DNA from: Nannocystis exedens
GTDB lineage: Bacteria; Myxococcota_A; Polyangia; Polyangiales; Polyangiaceae
DNA: 64,000 bases
Direction of reading: 5' to 3'
Assembly: GCA_945861885.1 (NCBI GenBank)
Contig: CAMAVR010000002.1
Location: 62,001-126,000, forward strand
Shown: positions 33,456 to 42,296 of the stretch, in pieces
Layout of the letters: the number at the start of each line of letters is the position of its first letter
Position numbering within the stretch: position 1 is the stretch's first letter
The notes under the pieces: model-generated
Told to the model about the DNA's origin: nothing
Seen by the model: the letters and a program-made list of their open reading frames with translations, nothing else
Database searches by the model: none
Made by a program: the position numbers and the translations under genes

Positions 33456-34871
33456 TTACGGGAAGATCTCGCGCTCTTTGTAGACGGTTTCGATTCGCTG
33501 AAGCGCGAGCCCGTAGGCTGCGAGGCGCATGTCGATTTTCTTTTGTCGCGCGACTTCACTGACTTCGCGGTACGCGCGCTTCATCGCGACTTCGAGCTTC
33601 TCGTCGACTTCTTCGACCGTCCAACGCTCGGACCGTTTGTTTTGCACCCACTCGTAGTAGCTCACAGTGACGCCCCCGGAGTTTGCGAGCACGTCGGGGA
33701 GAATCGCTATCCCCTTGTCGAGCAGCACTCTCTCTCCTTCGGGACTTGTGGGCCCATTCGCCCCTTCGACGACGAGTCTCGCCTGAATGACGCTGGCTTC
33801 GGGTAGCCCGATCTGATTTTCAAGCGCGCATGGTGCGAAGATATCGACCTTCATTCCGAAAAAGTCTTCGCGCGAAATCGGCTTGCCACCGGGATAGCCG
33901 GCGATCGAGCCGTTCGCTTGTACCCAGTCTTGCAGCTTGTGCGCGTTGAACCCTTCAGGGTTCAACATGTAGCCGGAGTGATCGCCGACGGCGACCGTCG
34001 ACACGCCGAGGCGCGACAGGATGACCGCCGCGTTCGACCCGACGTTACCAAACCCTTGTACGGCCATCGTCGACCCTTCGAGATCGAACCCGTGCTCTTT
34101 GGCCCACTCGATGATGCAATAGACCATCCCCTGGCCGGTTGCTTTTTCGCGACCGAGCGTCCCGCCGCTCGCGACTGGCTTGCCGGTCACGACGCCGCGG
34201 ACGCTCTGCTTTTGCGCGCTGCCGACCATGTTCGAATAGGTGTCCATCATCCACGCCATGATCTTTGAATTCGTCCCGACATCGGGCGCGGGGATGTCGT
34301 ACTCAGGGCCGATATTTTCGCCCAAGGCGTGGGTAAACCGCCTTGTAATTCGTTGAAGTTCGGCAGGTGATACGGCGCGCGGATCAAACTTGATCCCCCC
34401 CTTGCCGCCGCCGAACGGCAGACGCATGAGTGCGGACTTCCACGTCATCATCGCGGCGAGCGCTTTCACGTCGTCGAGCGACACTTGGAGGTGGTAGCGA
34501 ATACCCCCTTTAAACGGGCCAAGCAGGTTATTGTGTTGAACGCGATAGCCCTTGAACAGGCGCACTTCACCGGTATCCATCGTCACCGGGAAGTTCACAA
34601 TCAGCTCGTTTTTTGGCTGACTCAAGATTGTCTGAACGAACGGCGCGATATCAAAAATTTTTCCGGCGCGATCGAGGTAGTCGGAAACGACGCGGTAGAA
34701 GTCGTACTCTTTTGGCGCGCCAGACAGGTTCCGCGATGACGACGGCGGCACCGGGACGCTGCGCGAAGCGCCGCTTGACGCATCGGCGGGAGATGAGAGT
34801 TTCGATGTACGAATGCCGGGATTCTTCATTGACATGCTTATGTCGACGCGAAGCGTCACCTCTGGCCCCAC
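33456..34871 (-). CDS. gdhA: Glu/Leu/Phe/Val dehydrogenase (glutamate dehydrogenase)
   Basis: A 471-residue enzyme that interconverts glutamate and 2-oxoglutarate plus ammonia with NAD(P). The substrate domain has GPFKGGIRYH, the catalytic-lysine segment MRLPFGGGKGGIKFDP and PAPDVGTNSKIMAWMMDTY; the nucleotide domain has VAVQGFGNVGSNAA. Full length after the N-terminal 45-residue Ser/Pro-rich extension is typical (about 420). The start may be GTG 34871 or the inner ATG 34835, which would remove 12 residues; neither has a strong ribosome site. Convergent with the lipoprotein across a repeat-rich 164-base gap. Confidence 0.92.
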   Translation of the reverse strand: MGPEVTLRVDISMSMKNPGIRTSKLSSPADASSGASRSVPVPPSSSRNLSGAPKEYDFYRVVSDYLDRAGKIFDIAPFVQTILSQPKNELIVNFPVTMDTGEVRLFKGYRVQHNNLLGPFKGGIRYHLQVSLDDVKALAAMMTWKSALMRLPFGGGKGGIKFDPRAVSPAELQRITRRFTHALGENIGPEYDIPAPDVGTNSKIMAWMMDTYSNMVGSAQKQSVRGVVTGKPVASGGTLGREKATGQGMVYCIIEWAKEHGFDLEGSTMAVQGFGNVGSNAAVILSRLGVSTVAVGDHSGYMLNPEGFNAHKLQDWVQANGSIAGYPGGKPISREDFFGMKVDIFAPCALENQIGLPEASVIQARLVVEGANGPTSPEGERVLLDKGIAILPDVLANSGGVTVSYYEWVQNKRSERWTVEEVDEKLEVAMKRAYREVSEVARQKKIDMRLAAYGLALQRIETVYKEREIFP

Positions 34872-34906
34872 TTTTGGAGCGTTGCGGACTAAGGGCTCAA
34901 ATCAAA

Positions 34907-35719
34907 CTAGGTGCACCATAACGTGTACAAATAGACCGTTGTACCGGTGAGAAGTAAGGCATCGACCCGATCAAGGATACCGCCGTGACCAGGGACGATG
35001 TGCCCCGAGTCTTTGACCCCCGTCGAGCGTTTTATCAAGGACTCTGAGAGGTCGCCAAGTTGTCCGAGCATCGCCGCAACCAATCCGAGTGGGATAGCGT
35101 GGGAGAGTGGTATCGAAGGCAAAAACCAAAAATGCGCAATGATCGCGCCGATTACCGCCGCAACAATGCCGCCAATCGAGCCTTCTACCGTCTTCTTGGG
35201 AGACACGCGCTCGTATAACTTTTTACGGCCAAAAAATCGGCCGGCGAAATAAGCGCCGGTATCGCTGAACCACGCGAACATCAGCGCCAGGACGACATAG
35301 CTCGGCCCGTCTCCGGCGACATCGCGGCGTATCACCGCAAGGAGCGTCAGCGGTACCGCGATGAAGAGTGGCCCCAATCCGAGCGCACAACAGCGCAATG
35401 CCGCGGTCCGGATATCGCCGAGGCGCCATAGGGTCACAAGCGGCGCGAGGACCGGTATAGCGACAAACGCGCTCAGTGGGAGGCGAGGATCGGCCTCACC
35501 ACAATAGACCGCAAGCGATGCGATCGCCGATAAGACCACGCCCGCGGCTTGCGCGGGGCGGTCGCCCGGGTGGGTCATCGTAAAAAACTCATACGACCCG
35601 ATTAACGCGGCCGGGAAAACAAGAGCATAAAATGCCAAAGGCGGTGCCCTGTAGAGAAGCGCGAGAATGATTGGGGCGCCGACGGCGGCGGTCGCCACAC
35701 GGGCGAGAAGGTTCGACAT
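34907..35719 (-). CDS. cdsA: Phosphatidate cytidylyltransferase
   Basis: A 270-residue integral membrane enzyme that makes CDP-diacylglycerol from phosphatidate and CTP. ATG 35719 is preferred, since the upstream extension runs into the uppS gene. The family signature is present as SPKKTVEGSIGG and LGQLGDLSESLIKRSTGVKDSGHIVPGHGGILDRVD, with the metal-binding Asp pair. About eight membrane segments are visible. It follows uppS by 25 bases, the common bacterial pairing of isoprenoid carrier and phospholipid synthesis. Confidence 0.94.
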   Translation of the reverse strand: MSNLLARVATAAVGAPIILALLYRAPPLAFYALVFPAALIGSYEFFTMTHPGDRPAQAAGVVLSAIASLAVYCGEADPRLPLSAFVAIPVLAPLVTLWRLGDIRTAALRCCALGLGPLFIAVPLTLLAVIRRDVAGDGPSYVVLALMFAWFSDTGAYFAGRFFGRKKLYERVSPKKTVEGSIGGIVAAVIGAIIAHFWFLPSIPLSHAIPLGLVAAMLGQLGDLSESLIKRSTGVKDSGHIVPGHGGILDRVDALLLTGTTVYLYTLWCT

Positions 35720-35744
35720 TTGATAGGACTTACGCCAAGTTGGC

Positions 35745-36494
35745 TCAGATTGCGATGCGTGTGACAGTTGCGCCGGACCCAACAAGACCGAAACGGCGCT
35801 CTCGCAACTGATAGGAAGCGATCGCTTCATGGAGGTCGGCCTCACTGAAGTCAGGCCATAAAACGTCAGCAAAATGTAGCTCCGCGTACGCAAGACCGTA
35901 GAGCAAAAAATTGCTGATGCGACGTTCGCCGCCGGTGCGAATTACCAGATCGGGGTCGCCTGACTTGAGGCTTGGCATCAGGCTATGCATCGTCTCAGGC
36001 GTGACGTCCTCCGGGTCGATGTCTCCGGAAACCGCTCGTCGCGCGATCTCTTTCGCCGCGTCGGCGATCTCTTCGCGACCGCCGTAACTCAATGCGAGCG
36101 TCAGCGTCATCTGCGAATTGTCTGATGTTTCGCGACGAAGCGGGTCGAGAACGGCGCGGACAAGCGCGGGGAGGCGCCCCAAGTTTCCTACGGCGTTGAG
36201 GCGGATGCCGTTTTCCAAAATTTCGTTTCGCTCGCTTAGCAAATAGTCTCGAAGCAGCCCCATGAGCGCGTCGACTTCATCTTCGGGGCGCGCCCAGTTT
36301 TGCTCGCTAAATGCGTAGAGCGTTAGCGCTTTTAGGCCAAGACGCCTCGCGGCGCGGACAATGCGGCGCACCGCTTTTGACCCTTCGCGGTGACCCGCAG
36401 CGCGCGGCAATCCACGCAGCTGAGCCCACCGGCCGTTGCCATCCATAATAATTGCGACATGCGAAGGGAGATTTCGAGCTTCAACGAGTCCCAT
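35745..36494 (-). CDS. uppS: Undecaprenyl diphosphate synthase
   Basis: A 249-residue cis-prenyltransferase making the C55 lipid carrier for peptidoglycan and surface glycans. The catalytic Asp sits at D18 in IIMDGNGRWA; LYAFSEQNW, SYGGREEI and DLVIRTGGERRISNFLL are the conserved motifs, and the C-terminal LWPDF is present. Length is typical. It starts the uppS-cdsA pair; the divergent kal-kce fusion begins 84 bases upstream. Confidence 0.96.
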   Translation of the reverse strand: MGLVEARNLPSHVAIIMDGNGRWAQLRGLPRAAGHREGSKAVRRIVRAARRLGLKALTLYAFSEQNWARPEDEVDALMGLLRDYLLSERNEILENGIRLNAVGNLGRLPALVRAVLDPLRRETSDNSQMTLTLALSYGGREEIADAAKEIARRAVSGDIDPEDVTPETMHSLMPSLKSGDPDLVIRTGGERRISNFLLYGLAYAELHFADVLWPDFSEADLHEAIASYQLRERRFGLVGSGATVTRIAI

Positions 36495-36578
36495 TAGACC
36501 GCCTGCGGGGTACCATGGCTGCAGCGAACATCCAACGGAATTTAGCAGCTGGCTCTGGCGGTGCTATCGGGAGAGGCA

Positions 36579-37793
36579 ATGATTGGAACAAAAGTGCATC
36601 TTCGCGTGCGGATGGGGGCCCATGACGCGCATTACGCGGGGGAATTAGTTGATGGGGCTCGAATTTTAGCCCTTTTTGGCGATTTGGCGACCGAACTGCT
36701 GATTGCTATTGACGGCGATGAGGGGCTTTTTAGGGCTTACGAGTCGATCGATTTCTTAGCGCCAGTGTTTTCTGGCGACTACATCGAGGCCACGGCCGAG
36801 CTTGTGCGTCTCGGCGCAACCAGTCGACAAATGCGTTTCGAAGCGCGCAAAGTTGTGACGAACGTGCGCAAAAATGGAGTCGCCACGAGCGCCGGCGATC
36901 GACTTGCCGACCCGGTCGTCGTGTGCCGTGCCGTCGGCACATGCGTCACGCCAAAAGAGCTTCAGCGTCGCGTCGTGGAGGCACCCGATCTTATTTTAAC
37001 TGCCGCCATCGTCGGCGCCGAAATCACGCGCGCACAGACTCCGCATTTGCCGATTTCACCGCGTGAAATCGCTGACGAAGCGGCTCGATGCCGCGATGCC
37101 GGCGCATCGGTCATTCATCTGCACGTCCGCAATCCGGACGGGACGCCGTCGCAATCGTCGAAGCTCTTCGGCGAAGCGATCGCGGCGATTCGCGACAAGA
37201 CAGATGTGATTATTCAGACGTCGACCGGGGGTGCGGTCGGGATGTCGATCGACGAGCGTGTAGGTCCGCTTCAATGCCGCCCCGAAATGGCGACACTCAA
37301 TTGCGGGACGCTCAATTTTGGCGACGATGTGTTCGTCAACACGCGCCCTGAAATTCGAGATTTAGCCGCACGAATTCGCGCCGCCGGGAGCATTGCTGAG
37401 CTCGAGTGTTACGAAGTAGGGCACGTCGAAGAGGGGCTTCGACTTGCCGCCGAGGGAGTGATCTCGGCGCCCCTGCATTTTCAATTTGTTCTCGGTGTCC
37501 CCGGTGGAATAGGCGCAACTGAAGGGGCCGTGCAGTTTATGCGCAGTCTAATTCCGGCGGGTGCGACGTGGGGCGTGGCGGCGGTTGGGCGCTATCAACA
37601 AGCGATGACGGAGCTCGCAATGCGCCTGGGTGGTCATGCGCGCGTCGGCCTCGAAGACAATATCTATCTTTCGAAGGGAATTCTGTCCGAAGGGAGCGCG
37701 CCTCTTGTGAAGCGGGCGGCGGAGTATGCGAAAACGATCGGCCGGCGGGTCGTCGAACCGGAGCGCGCGCGAGAACTTCTTGGCGTGAAGTAG
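36579..37793 (+). CDS. Kal-Kce fusion: 3-aminobutyryl-CoA ammonia-lyase and BKACE domain
   Basis: A 404-residue two-domain protein (ATG 36579 after GGGAGAGG). Residues 1 to about 125 are a hotdog domain matching 3-aminobutyryl-CoA ammonia-lyase: [53 protein letters not shown] and ARKVVTNV. From about 137 on is a beta-keto acid cleavage enzyme domain ([35 protein letters not shown] with its zinc-binding histidines, [12 protein letters not shown]). In lysine fermentation Kce cleaves 3-keto-5-aminohexanoate with acetyl-CoA to give 3-aminobutyryl-CoA and acetoacetate, and Kal deaminates the former, so the two steps are consecutive. lysA starts 2 bases downstream. Confidence 0.86.
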   Translation: MIGTKVHLRVRMGAHDAHYAGELVDGARILALFGDLATELLIAIDGDEGLFRAYESIDFLAPVFSGDYIEATAELVRLGATSRQMRFEARKVVTNVRKNGVATSAGDRLADPVVVCRAVGTCVTPKELQRRVVEAPDLILTAAIVGAEITRAQTPHLPISPREIADEAARCRDAGASVIHLHVRNPDGTPSQSSKLFGEAIAAIRDKTDVIIQTSTGGAVGMSIDERVGPLQCRPEMATLNCGTLNFGDDVFVNTRPEIRDLAARIRAAGSIAELECYEVGHVEEGLRLAAEGVISAPLHFQFVLGVPGGIGATEGAVQFMRSLIPAGATWGVAAVGRYQQAMTELAMRLGGHARVGLEDNIYLSKGILSEGSAPLVKRAAEYAKTIGRRVVEPERARELLGVK

Positions 37794-37795
37794 AA

Positions 37796-38920
37796 ATGGA
37801 CACGCCCTATTATTTCTACGACCTGGGCCTTTTGCGGCGCACTCTTGAGGCGGTTCGCAGCGAAGCTGACGCGTTTAATTTTCGCGTTCACTACGCTCTT
37901 AAAGCAAATTCAAATCCGAAATTGCTTTCGATCATTCGTGCGTACAATTTGGGCGCCGATTGCGTCAGCGGAAACGAAATTGCGCGCGCACTGGAAGTCG
38001 GATTTGCTCCGCCCGACATCGTATTCGCCGGGGTGGGGAAGACCGACGCAGAAATCGCGTACGGATTAAATCACGATATATTTTGCTTCAATTGCGAGTC
38101 GCTTCAAGAGCTCGAAGTGATCGATGCAATCGCAGCGAGCCTCGGAAAATGCGCGAATGTTGCGCTTCGTATTAATCCAAATATCGACGCTGAAACGCAT
38201 CACCACATCACCACCGGGCTAAACGACAACAAGTTCGGGATTGGAATTGGAGACCTCGGAGAAGCGTGCGATTTGGCGCGCCGTCTGACGCACATCAAGA
38301 TGAATGCGATTCATCTTCATGTCGGTTCGCAAATTACGAACTTCTCTGTGTTTTTCGATTTGTGCGTTTGCGTGAACGAGCTTCAGCGATTTTTTGAGCA
38401 GCAGAATATCGTGCTTGAGCACATCAATTTGGGGGGCGGATTGGGTGTCGACTATCTCGAGCCAGACACGCACGCAATCGCCGATTTTAGAGGCTATTTT
38501 TCGCTGTTCGATAAGGCCCTCGAACGTCGAAAAAACCAGCAAGTTCATTTCGAACTGGGGCGTTCAATTGTTGCGCAATGTGGCAGTTTGATGAGCCGCG
38601 TTTTGTACGTCAAAAAGACGCAGGCGACCGAGTTTGTCGTGATCGATGCCGGAATGACAGAGCTCTTGCGTCCGGCGCTTTATCAGGCTGTTCACCTCAT
38701 CGAGAATATTTCGAGAGTCGGTGAAGCGAACGAGCGCAAGTACAACATCGTTGGTCCGATTTGCGAGTCGTCGGACTGTTTCGGCAAAGACGTCTCGCTT
38801 CCAAAAACAGAACGCGGCGACCTGATAGCGATTCGAAGCACCGGCGCGTACGGCGAAACAATGGCGTCGGAATACAATTTGCGTTCAAAAGCAAAAGCGT
38901 TTTATTCGCCCGAGCCCTAG
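37796..38920 (+). CDS. lysA: Diaminopimelate decarboxylase (alanine-racemase fold)
   Basis: A 374-residue PLP-dependent fold-III decarboxylase, expected to convert meso-diaminopimelate to lysine. The PLP lysine lies in VHYALKANSNPK; HLHVGSQI, GGGLGVDY, FELGRSIVAQCG, VGPICESSD and STGAYGETMASEYN are conserved. ATG 37796, 2 bases after the kal-kce stop, is used in place of the open upstream frame because it gives the family's TPYYFYDLGLL beginning. From memory it is closer to the compact Bacteroidota form than to the usual proteobacterial LysA. A catabolic lysine or diamino-acid role is possible given its neighbour. Confidence 0.85.
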   Translation: MDTPYYFYDLGLLRRTLEAVRSEADAFNFRVHYALKANSNPKLLSIIRAYNLGADCVSGNEIARALEVGFAPPDIVFAGVGKTDAEIAYGLNHDIFCFNCESLQELEVIDAIAASLGKCANVALRINPNIDAETHHHITTGLNDNKFGIGIGDLGEACDLARRLTHIKMNAIHLHVGSQITNFSVFFDLCVCVNELQRFFEQQNIVLEHINLGGGLGVDYLEPDTHAIADFRGYFSLFDKALERRKNQQVHFELGRSIVAQCGSLMSRVLYVKKTQATEFVVIDAGMTELLRPALYQAVHLIENISRVGEANERKYNIVGPICESSDCFGKDVSLPKTERGDLIAIRSTGAYGETMASEYNLRSKAKAFYSPEP

Positions 38921-38921
38921 C

Positions 38922-40796
38922 TTACGGCGAGCTTGGGGGGAACGTGTCGATTGTCTGATCTTTAACCGGAATCCAAATTGTAAATTGCGTGCCGGTGCTC
39001 GGCGCGTTCGTAGCTTCAATTGTTCCGCGATGAAGCTCTAAAATTGACCGCGCGAGCGACAGTCCGAGGCCAAGGCTTCCATGCTGTCGTGCCCGTTCCG
39101 GGTATTTGAACGCTTCAAATATTTTCTCAAGCTCCGAATCGGCAATTCCTGGCGGAGGTACTTCAACGTCAAGTCGGAGTCGATCGGTCGGCGAGGGGAC
39201 GGTCGCGCGAACAAGCAATGTGCCGTGTTGAACAAACCGAGCTGCCGTGAGAATCACCGCCGCAAGTGCCTGAACGATTCGCGTTGGATCGACGAGAACC
39301 GATGGCGCGTCCTGAGAAATTTCGCCGACGAGGCTCACGCCGCTCTCTTGGACGAGATTGCGCGCTTCTTGGAGTGCTTGCGTCACCAGTTCGCCAGGCT
39401 TTGTCATTTCTCGGCCGAGAACGAGCGCCCCTGCTTCCACACGGCCTGCGTCGAGAATCGTTTGCAGAAGATGAAGCAGCTCGCGCCCGCGCTGCTCGAT
39501 AATCGCAATACTCTGACGCTGTGGATGCGTCATCGGGTGCCTCGAAGCAAGCGCCGCAAATCCCAAAATTGCGTTCAACGGCGCTTTCAAGTCGTGGCTC
39601 ATTGATGCCAAAAATAGGCCGCGCATCCGTTCGGTTGACGCGCGCGCTTCAATCGCGCGTTCTTGAGCCGCTGCAAATTCGCGAAAAACGTCACCCAATT
39701 GATCGACGGAATTTGTCAAATTCGCAACGCAGTTAAACCGCGCGTCGCGCCTCAGTCGCGCGCCGCGAAGAACATCTTCGACGCCGATCCCTTGAACGCT
39801 TCGTGTCGCCAACGTCACGTCGGCAGCAAACGCGGCCCCTACCCGCGAACCGAGACCGGCGGCAAGGGCGGTCGCTGCAAGTGTGAGCAAGAGGTAAATC
39901 CCAGACACTGGGTCGGTCGGCCGCCGGCCGAACACAATGGTCGCATGCCCCTCGTCGAGCGGGACTGTGAGCCGCGTGTCACGTTCCGTGCGCTCTGCTC
40001 GGAACATCGCCGGCATCGGGCTCGCGTTTAGCTGAAACCCGAAATGGCGCGCTTCCGCAATCGCTTCGTTGCGGCCAGCCACACTCCCATCGATGACCTC
40101 CATCGTCGACCGCGCAAGTTCCGTCGCCGATGTTTCGCGCGCTTCACGATTGAATACGCGCACGTGCGCGAGAACAAGAAGCGATGCTCCAAGTGCAACA
40201 AATGCGACGGAGAGTGCAACGGCGATCAGAATACGCGAGCGGACGCTCGACAACCGCCAATGCGAAAATTCAAGCATCGCGCGCGCCTGGCGGGCGGCTC
40301 CGATCGGCGCCAATTCAAGCACGTGCGAGACGGCGGCTCGCAGTGACACGTAGGCGGGGAGTGCGGCGAGACTTCCGATTGTAACCAGCAGCGCATAGAG
40401 CGAAATCTGAGCGGGAAGGTCGGTTGTCGGCGGGCGAATTTGCGGCAAAAGCGTCGACGATGTGATGACAAATCCGGCAATAACGCCGATCACCGTAATG
40501 CGCGCGGGAAGAATATAAAGCGCAACGAGATCGCGAGGTGCCACGACGTCCGAGCCGAGGCTTAGGGCGTGCAAAAGTGGGCGAAGACGCCTCGTGAGAA
40601 CCAGGATGATCACCGTGTTGCAAATGGCGATGGCAACCAGTACCGACACGCCAAGCGGCATGTTCGCATTGACCTGGCCCGAGTCGATCAAGAGAAGGTT
40701 CGGCGCAAATGCGCAAGCGATGATCCCCGTAATCGCAAGCAGCACGACTTGCCGAAAAATAAGCTGCGATGTTAGTCGAAGCGCAGCGACGTTCAT
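38922..40796 (-). CDS. Membrane-bound histidine kinase
   Basis: A 624-residue sensor kinase. Six or more predicted membrane segments fill the N-terminal third (for example VVLLAITGIIACAFAP, ITVIGVIAGFVITSS, VALSVAFVALGASLLVLAHV), followed by an extracytoplasmic stretch (about 210-275). The phospho-accepting histidine is H401 in SMSHDLKAPLNAIL. The ATP-binding domain near the C-terminus has GSLGLGLSLARSILELHRG. The N box asparagine (usually N in NLL/N-x-x-K) is replaced by AVILTAARF, so ATPase function may be weak. It overlaps the upstream kinase gene by 4 bases; no response regulator is adjacent. Confidence 0.88.
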   Translation of the reverse strand: MNVAALRLTSQLIFRQVVLLAITGIIACAFAPNLLLIDSGQVNANMPLGVSVLVAIAICNTVIILVLTRRLRPLLHALSLGSDVVAPRDLVALYILPARITVIGVIAGFVITSSTLLPQIRPPTTDLPAQISLYALLVTIGSLAALPAYVSLRAAVSHVLELAPIGAARQARAMLEFSHWRLSSVRSRILIAVALSVAFVALGASLLVLAHVRVFNREARETSATELARSTMEVIDGSVAGRNEAIAEARHFGFQLNASPMPAMFRAERTERDTRLTVPLDEGHATIVFGRRPTDPVSGIYLLLTLAATALAAGLGSRVGAAFAADVTLATRSVQGIGVEDVLRGARLRRDARFNCVANLTNSVDQLGDVFREFAAAQERAIEARASTERMRGLFLASMSHDLKAPLNAILGFAALASRHPMTHPQRQSIAIIEQRGRELLHLLQTILDAGRVEAGALVLGREMTKPGELVTQALQEARNLVQESGVSLVGEISQDAPSVLVDPTRIVQALAAVILTAARFVQHGTLLVRATVPSPTDRLRLDVEVPPPGIADSELEKIFEAFKYPERARQHGSLGLGLSLARSILELHRGTIEATNAPSTGTQFTIWIPVKDQTIDTFPPSSP

Positions 40797-42286
40797 GCTC
40801 GGTCAACCGCCGGTGGATGAGACGATGGTTCTCGCGAATCGGGGTTCGAATCCCATCGTGGGATGAGAACGTTAAACGTCGACCCACGGCCGACTTCGCT
40901 CTCCAGATGGATCGACCCACCATGCATGACGACAAGACGTCGGGCGATCGCCAAACCGAGCCCTGTCCCGCGCCTTCGTCGGCGTTCGCTGACAGACTGC
41001 TTGTATTCCTCGAAAATCATCGCGCGTTCAGCCGGATCGATCCCCGGACCGGTGTCTCGCACACTGACGCAGCCAAACGCACCGTACGGCGACACGCTGA
41101 CAACAATCTCACCACGCTGCGTAAATTTAGCTGCGTTGGAAACAACGTTGGTGATCACTTGCCGCACGCGACGTGGATCTGCGTCGACAAAGACCCCCTG
41201 TTCCCCGTCGATCCGCACTTCAACGTCCCGCCCCGCGACCAGCCCTCCTGATTCGCGGACGACGTCGGCCGCCACTTCGAACAGGTCGACACAGGCACGC
41301 ACGAGACGAAGTTGACCGCTTTCGAGGGCCGAAAATTCGAGCGTATCGTTGATCAAATCAAGAAGATGCTGACCCGAATCGCGAATCTGTTCGATTTCTT
41401 CGCGAGCGGAGCTTGAAAGCGGCCCGTCGACTTCGCTCAAAAGTACGTCGGCAAAACCGAGAATTGCGTTCAGCGGACTGCGAAGTTCGTGGCTAACGGC
41501 CGCCAAAAAACCAGAGCGATCGCGATCGGCGGCTCGCACGCGCGCCAAGTCCTGACGATAGATTAGCTCCGCGGCACCGAACCGCTCGACGAGCTCATTG
41601 AACGCGGCGGTCAGCGCGCCGACCTCGTCGAGAGCTCGAACGGGGACTGGTTCGCCTGTCGGTTCGGAGTGCACATGAGCCATCCCTTTGATGCGGTCGG
41701 TGACAAATTCAACGTCGCGAGCCGCGTCGTGCGCCATCGCGTATGCAACTGTTGCGGCGACGCCGACAAATAGCGTGGTCAGCGCGATCAGTGCCTTGAT
41801 GAGCGCGGGGCCCCCTTCCGGCGTGTTTGGAACGCGCACGAATGCGACCAAAACCGGCGCGCTGGGCGATGCATCGAGGGCTGTTGTCGCGTATCGCGTA
41901 TGCCCCAGCGCGGTCGACGTATCGCCTGCCGCCCGTCGCGCGATCTTTTTCAGCGTCGCTCGATCGGGCGTGCGAAGCGTTGCGTCGAGCAGTACTAGCC
42001 CGTCGCGCGTGATAAGAACGTATTCAGAGCCGGTTCGACGTGCGGCGAGCTGCATCGCGTCAAGGCGCGACGCGGGTGGCAGGGCCGCGACGCGCGCCGC
42101 AACTGTCGCCGCAAGAACGCCCGCCTGCTCCGATGCGTGATCGTGGCTCGCTTGATCGAGATGGTGCACCCCCACAAGAAGGATCGCTATCGCAACGGCA
42201 ATAGCAACGCCGACCACGACCAGCGGCGCGAGCGGCTGAAAGGGGAGCGACCGTTTCGCCGGCCTCTTGAATCTCGGCGAGTTCAC
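40793..42286 (-). CDS. Membrane-bound histidine kinase
   Basis: A 497-residue sensor kinase when started at GTG 42286; an upstream GTG at 42337 would overlap the thiolase. Two membrane helices (about 21-40 and 165-185) flank a 120-residue sensor region, followed by a HAMP-like linker. The phospho-accepting histidine is H266 in AVSHELRSPLNAILGFADVL. The catalytic domain has NVVSNAAKFTQRGEI (N box), VRDTGPGIDP (G1) and GTGLGLAIARRLV (G2), all intact. It precedes the second kinase with a 4-base overlap, so the two likely form one unit, with the first fully active and the second degenerate. Confidence 0.9.
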   Translation of the reverse strand: MNSPRFKRPAKRSLPFQPLAPLVVVGVAIAVAIAILLVGVHHLDQASHDHASEQAGVLAATVAARVAALPPASRLDAMQLAARRTGSEYVLITRDGLVLLDATLRTPDRATLKKIARRAAGDTSTALGHTRYATTALDASPSAPVLVAFVRVPNTPEGGPALIKALIALTTLFVGVAATVAYAMAHDAARDVEFVTDRIKGMAHVHSEPTGEPVPVRALDEVGALTAAFNELVERFGAAELIYRQDLARVRAADRDRSGFLAAVSHELRSPLNAILGFADVLLSEVDGPLSSSAREEIEQIRDSGQHLLDLINDTLEFSALESGQLRLVRACVDLFEVAADVVRESGGLVAGRDVEVRIDGEQGVFVDADPRRVRQVITNVVSNAAKFTQRGEIVVSVSPYGAFGCVSVRDTGPGIDPAERAMIFEEYKQSVSERRRRRGTGLGLAIARRLVVMHGGSIHLESEVGRGSTFNVLIPRWDSNPDSREPSSHPPAVDRA

Positions 42287-42296
42287 TTTCTTTTGG

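Noticed and set aside
36495..36578. Riboswitch before kal-kce
   Set aside because: The 84-base divergent gap is short and shows no conserved aptamer pattern.
37568..37795. Long N-terminal extension of LysA overlapping the kal-kce gene
   Set aside because: The extension is an Arg-rich shadow of the fusion gene; ATG 37796 gives the family N-terminus.
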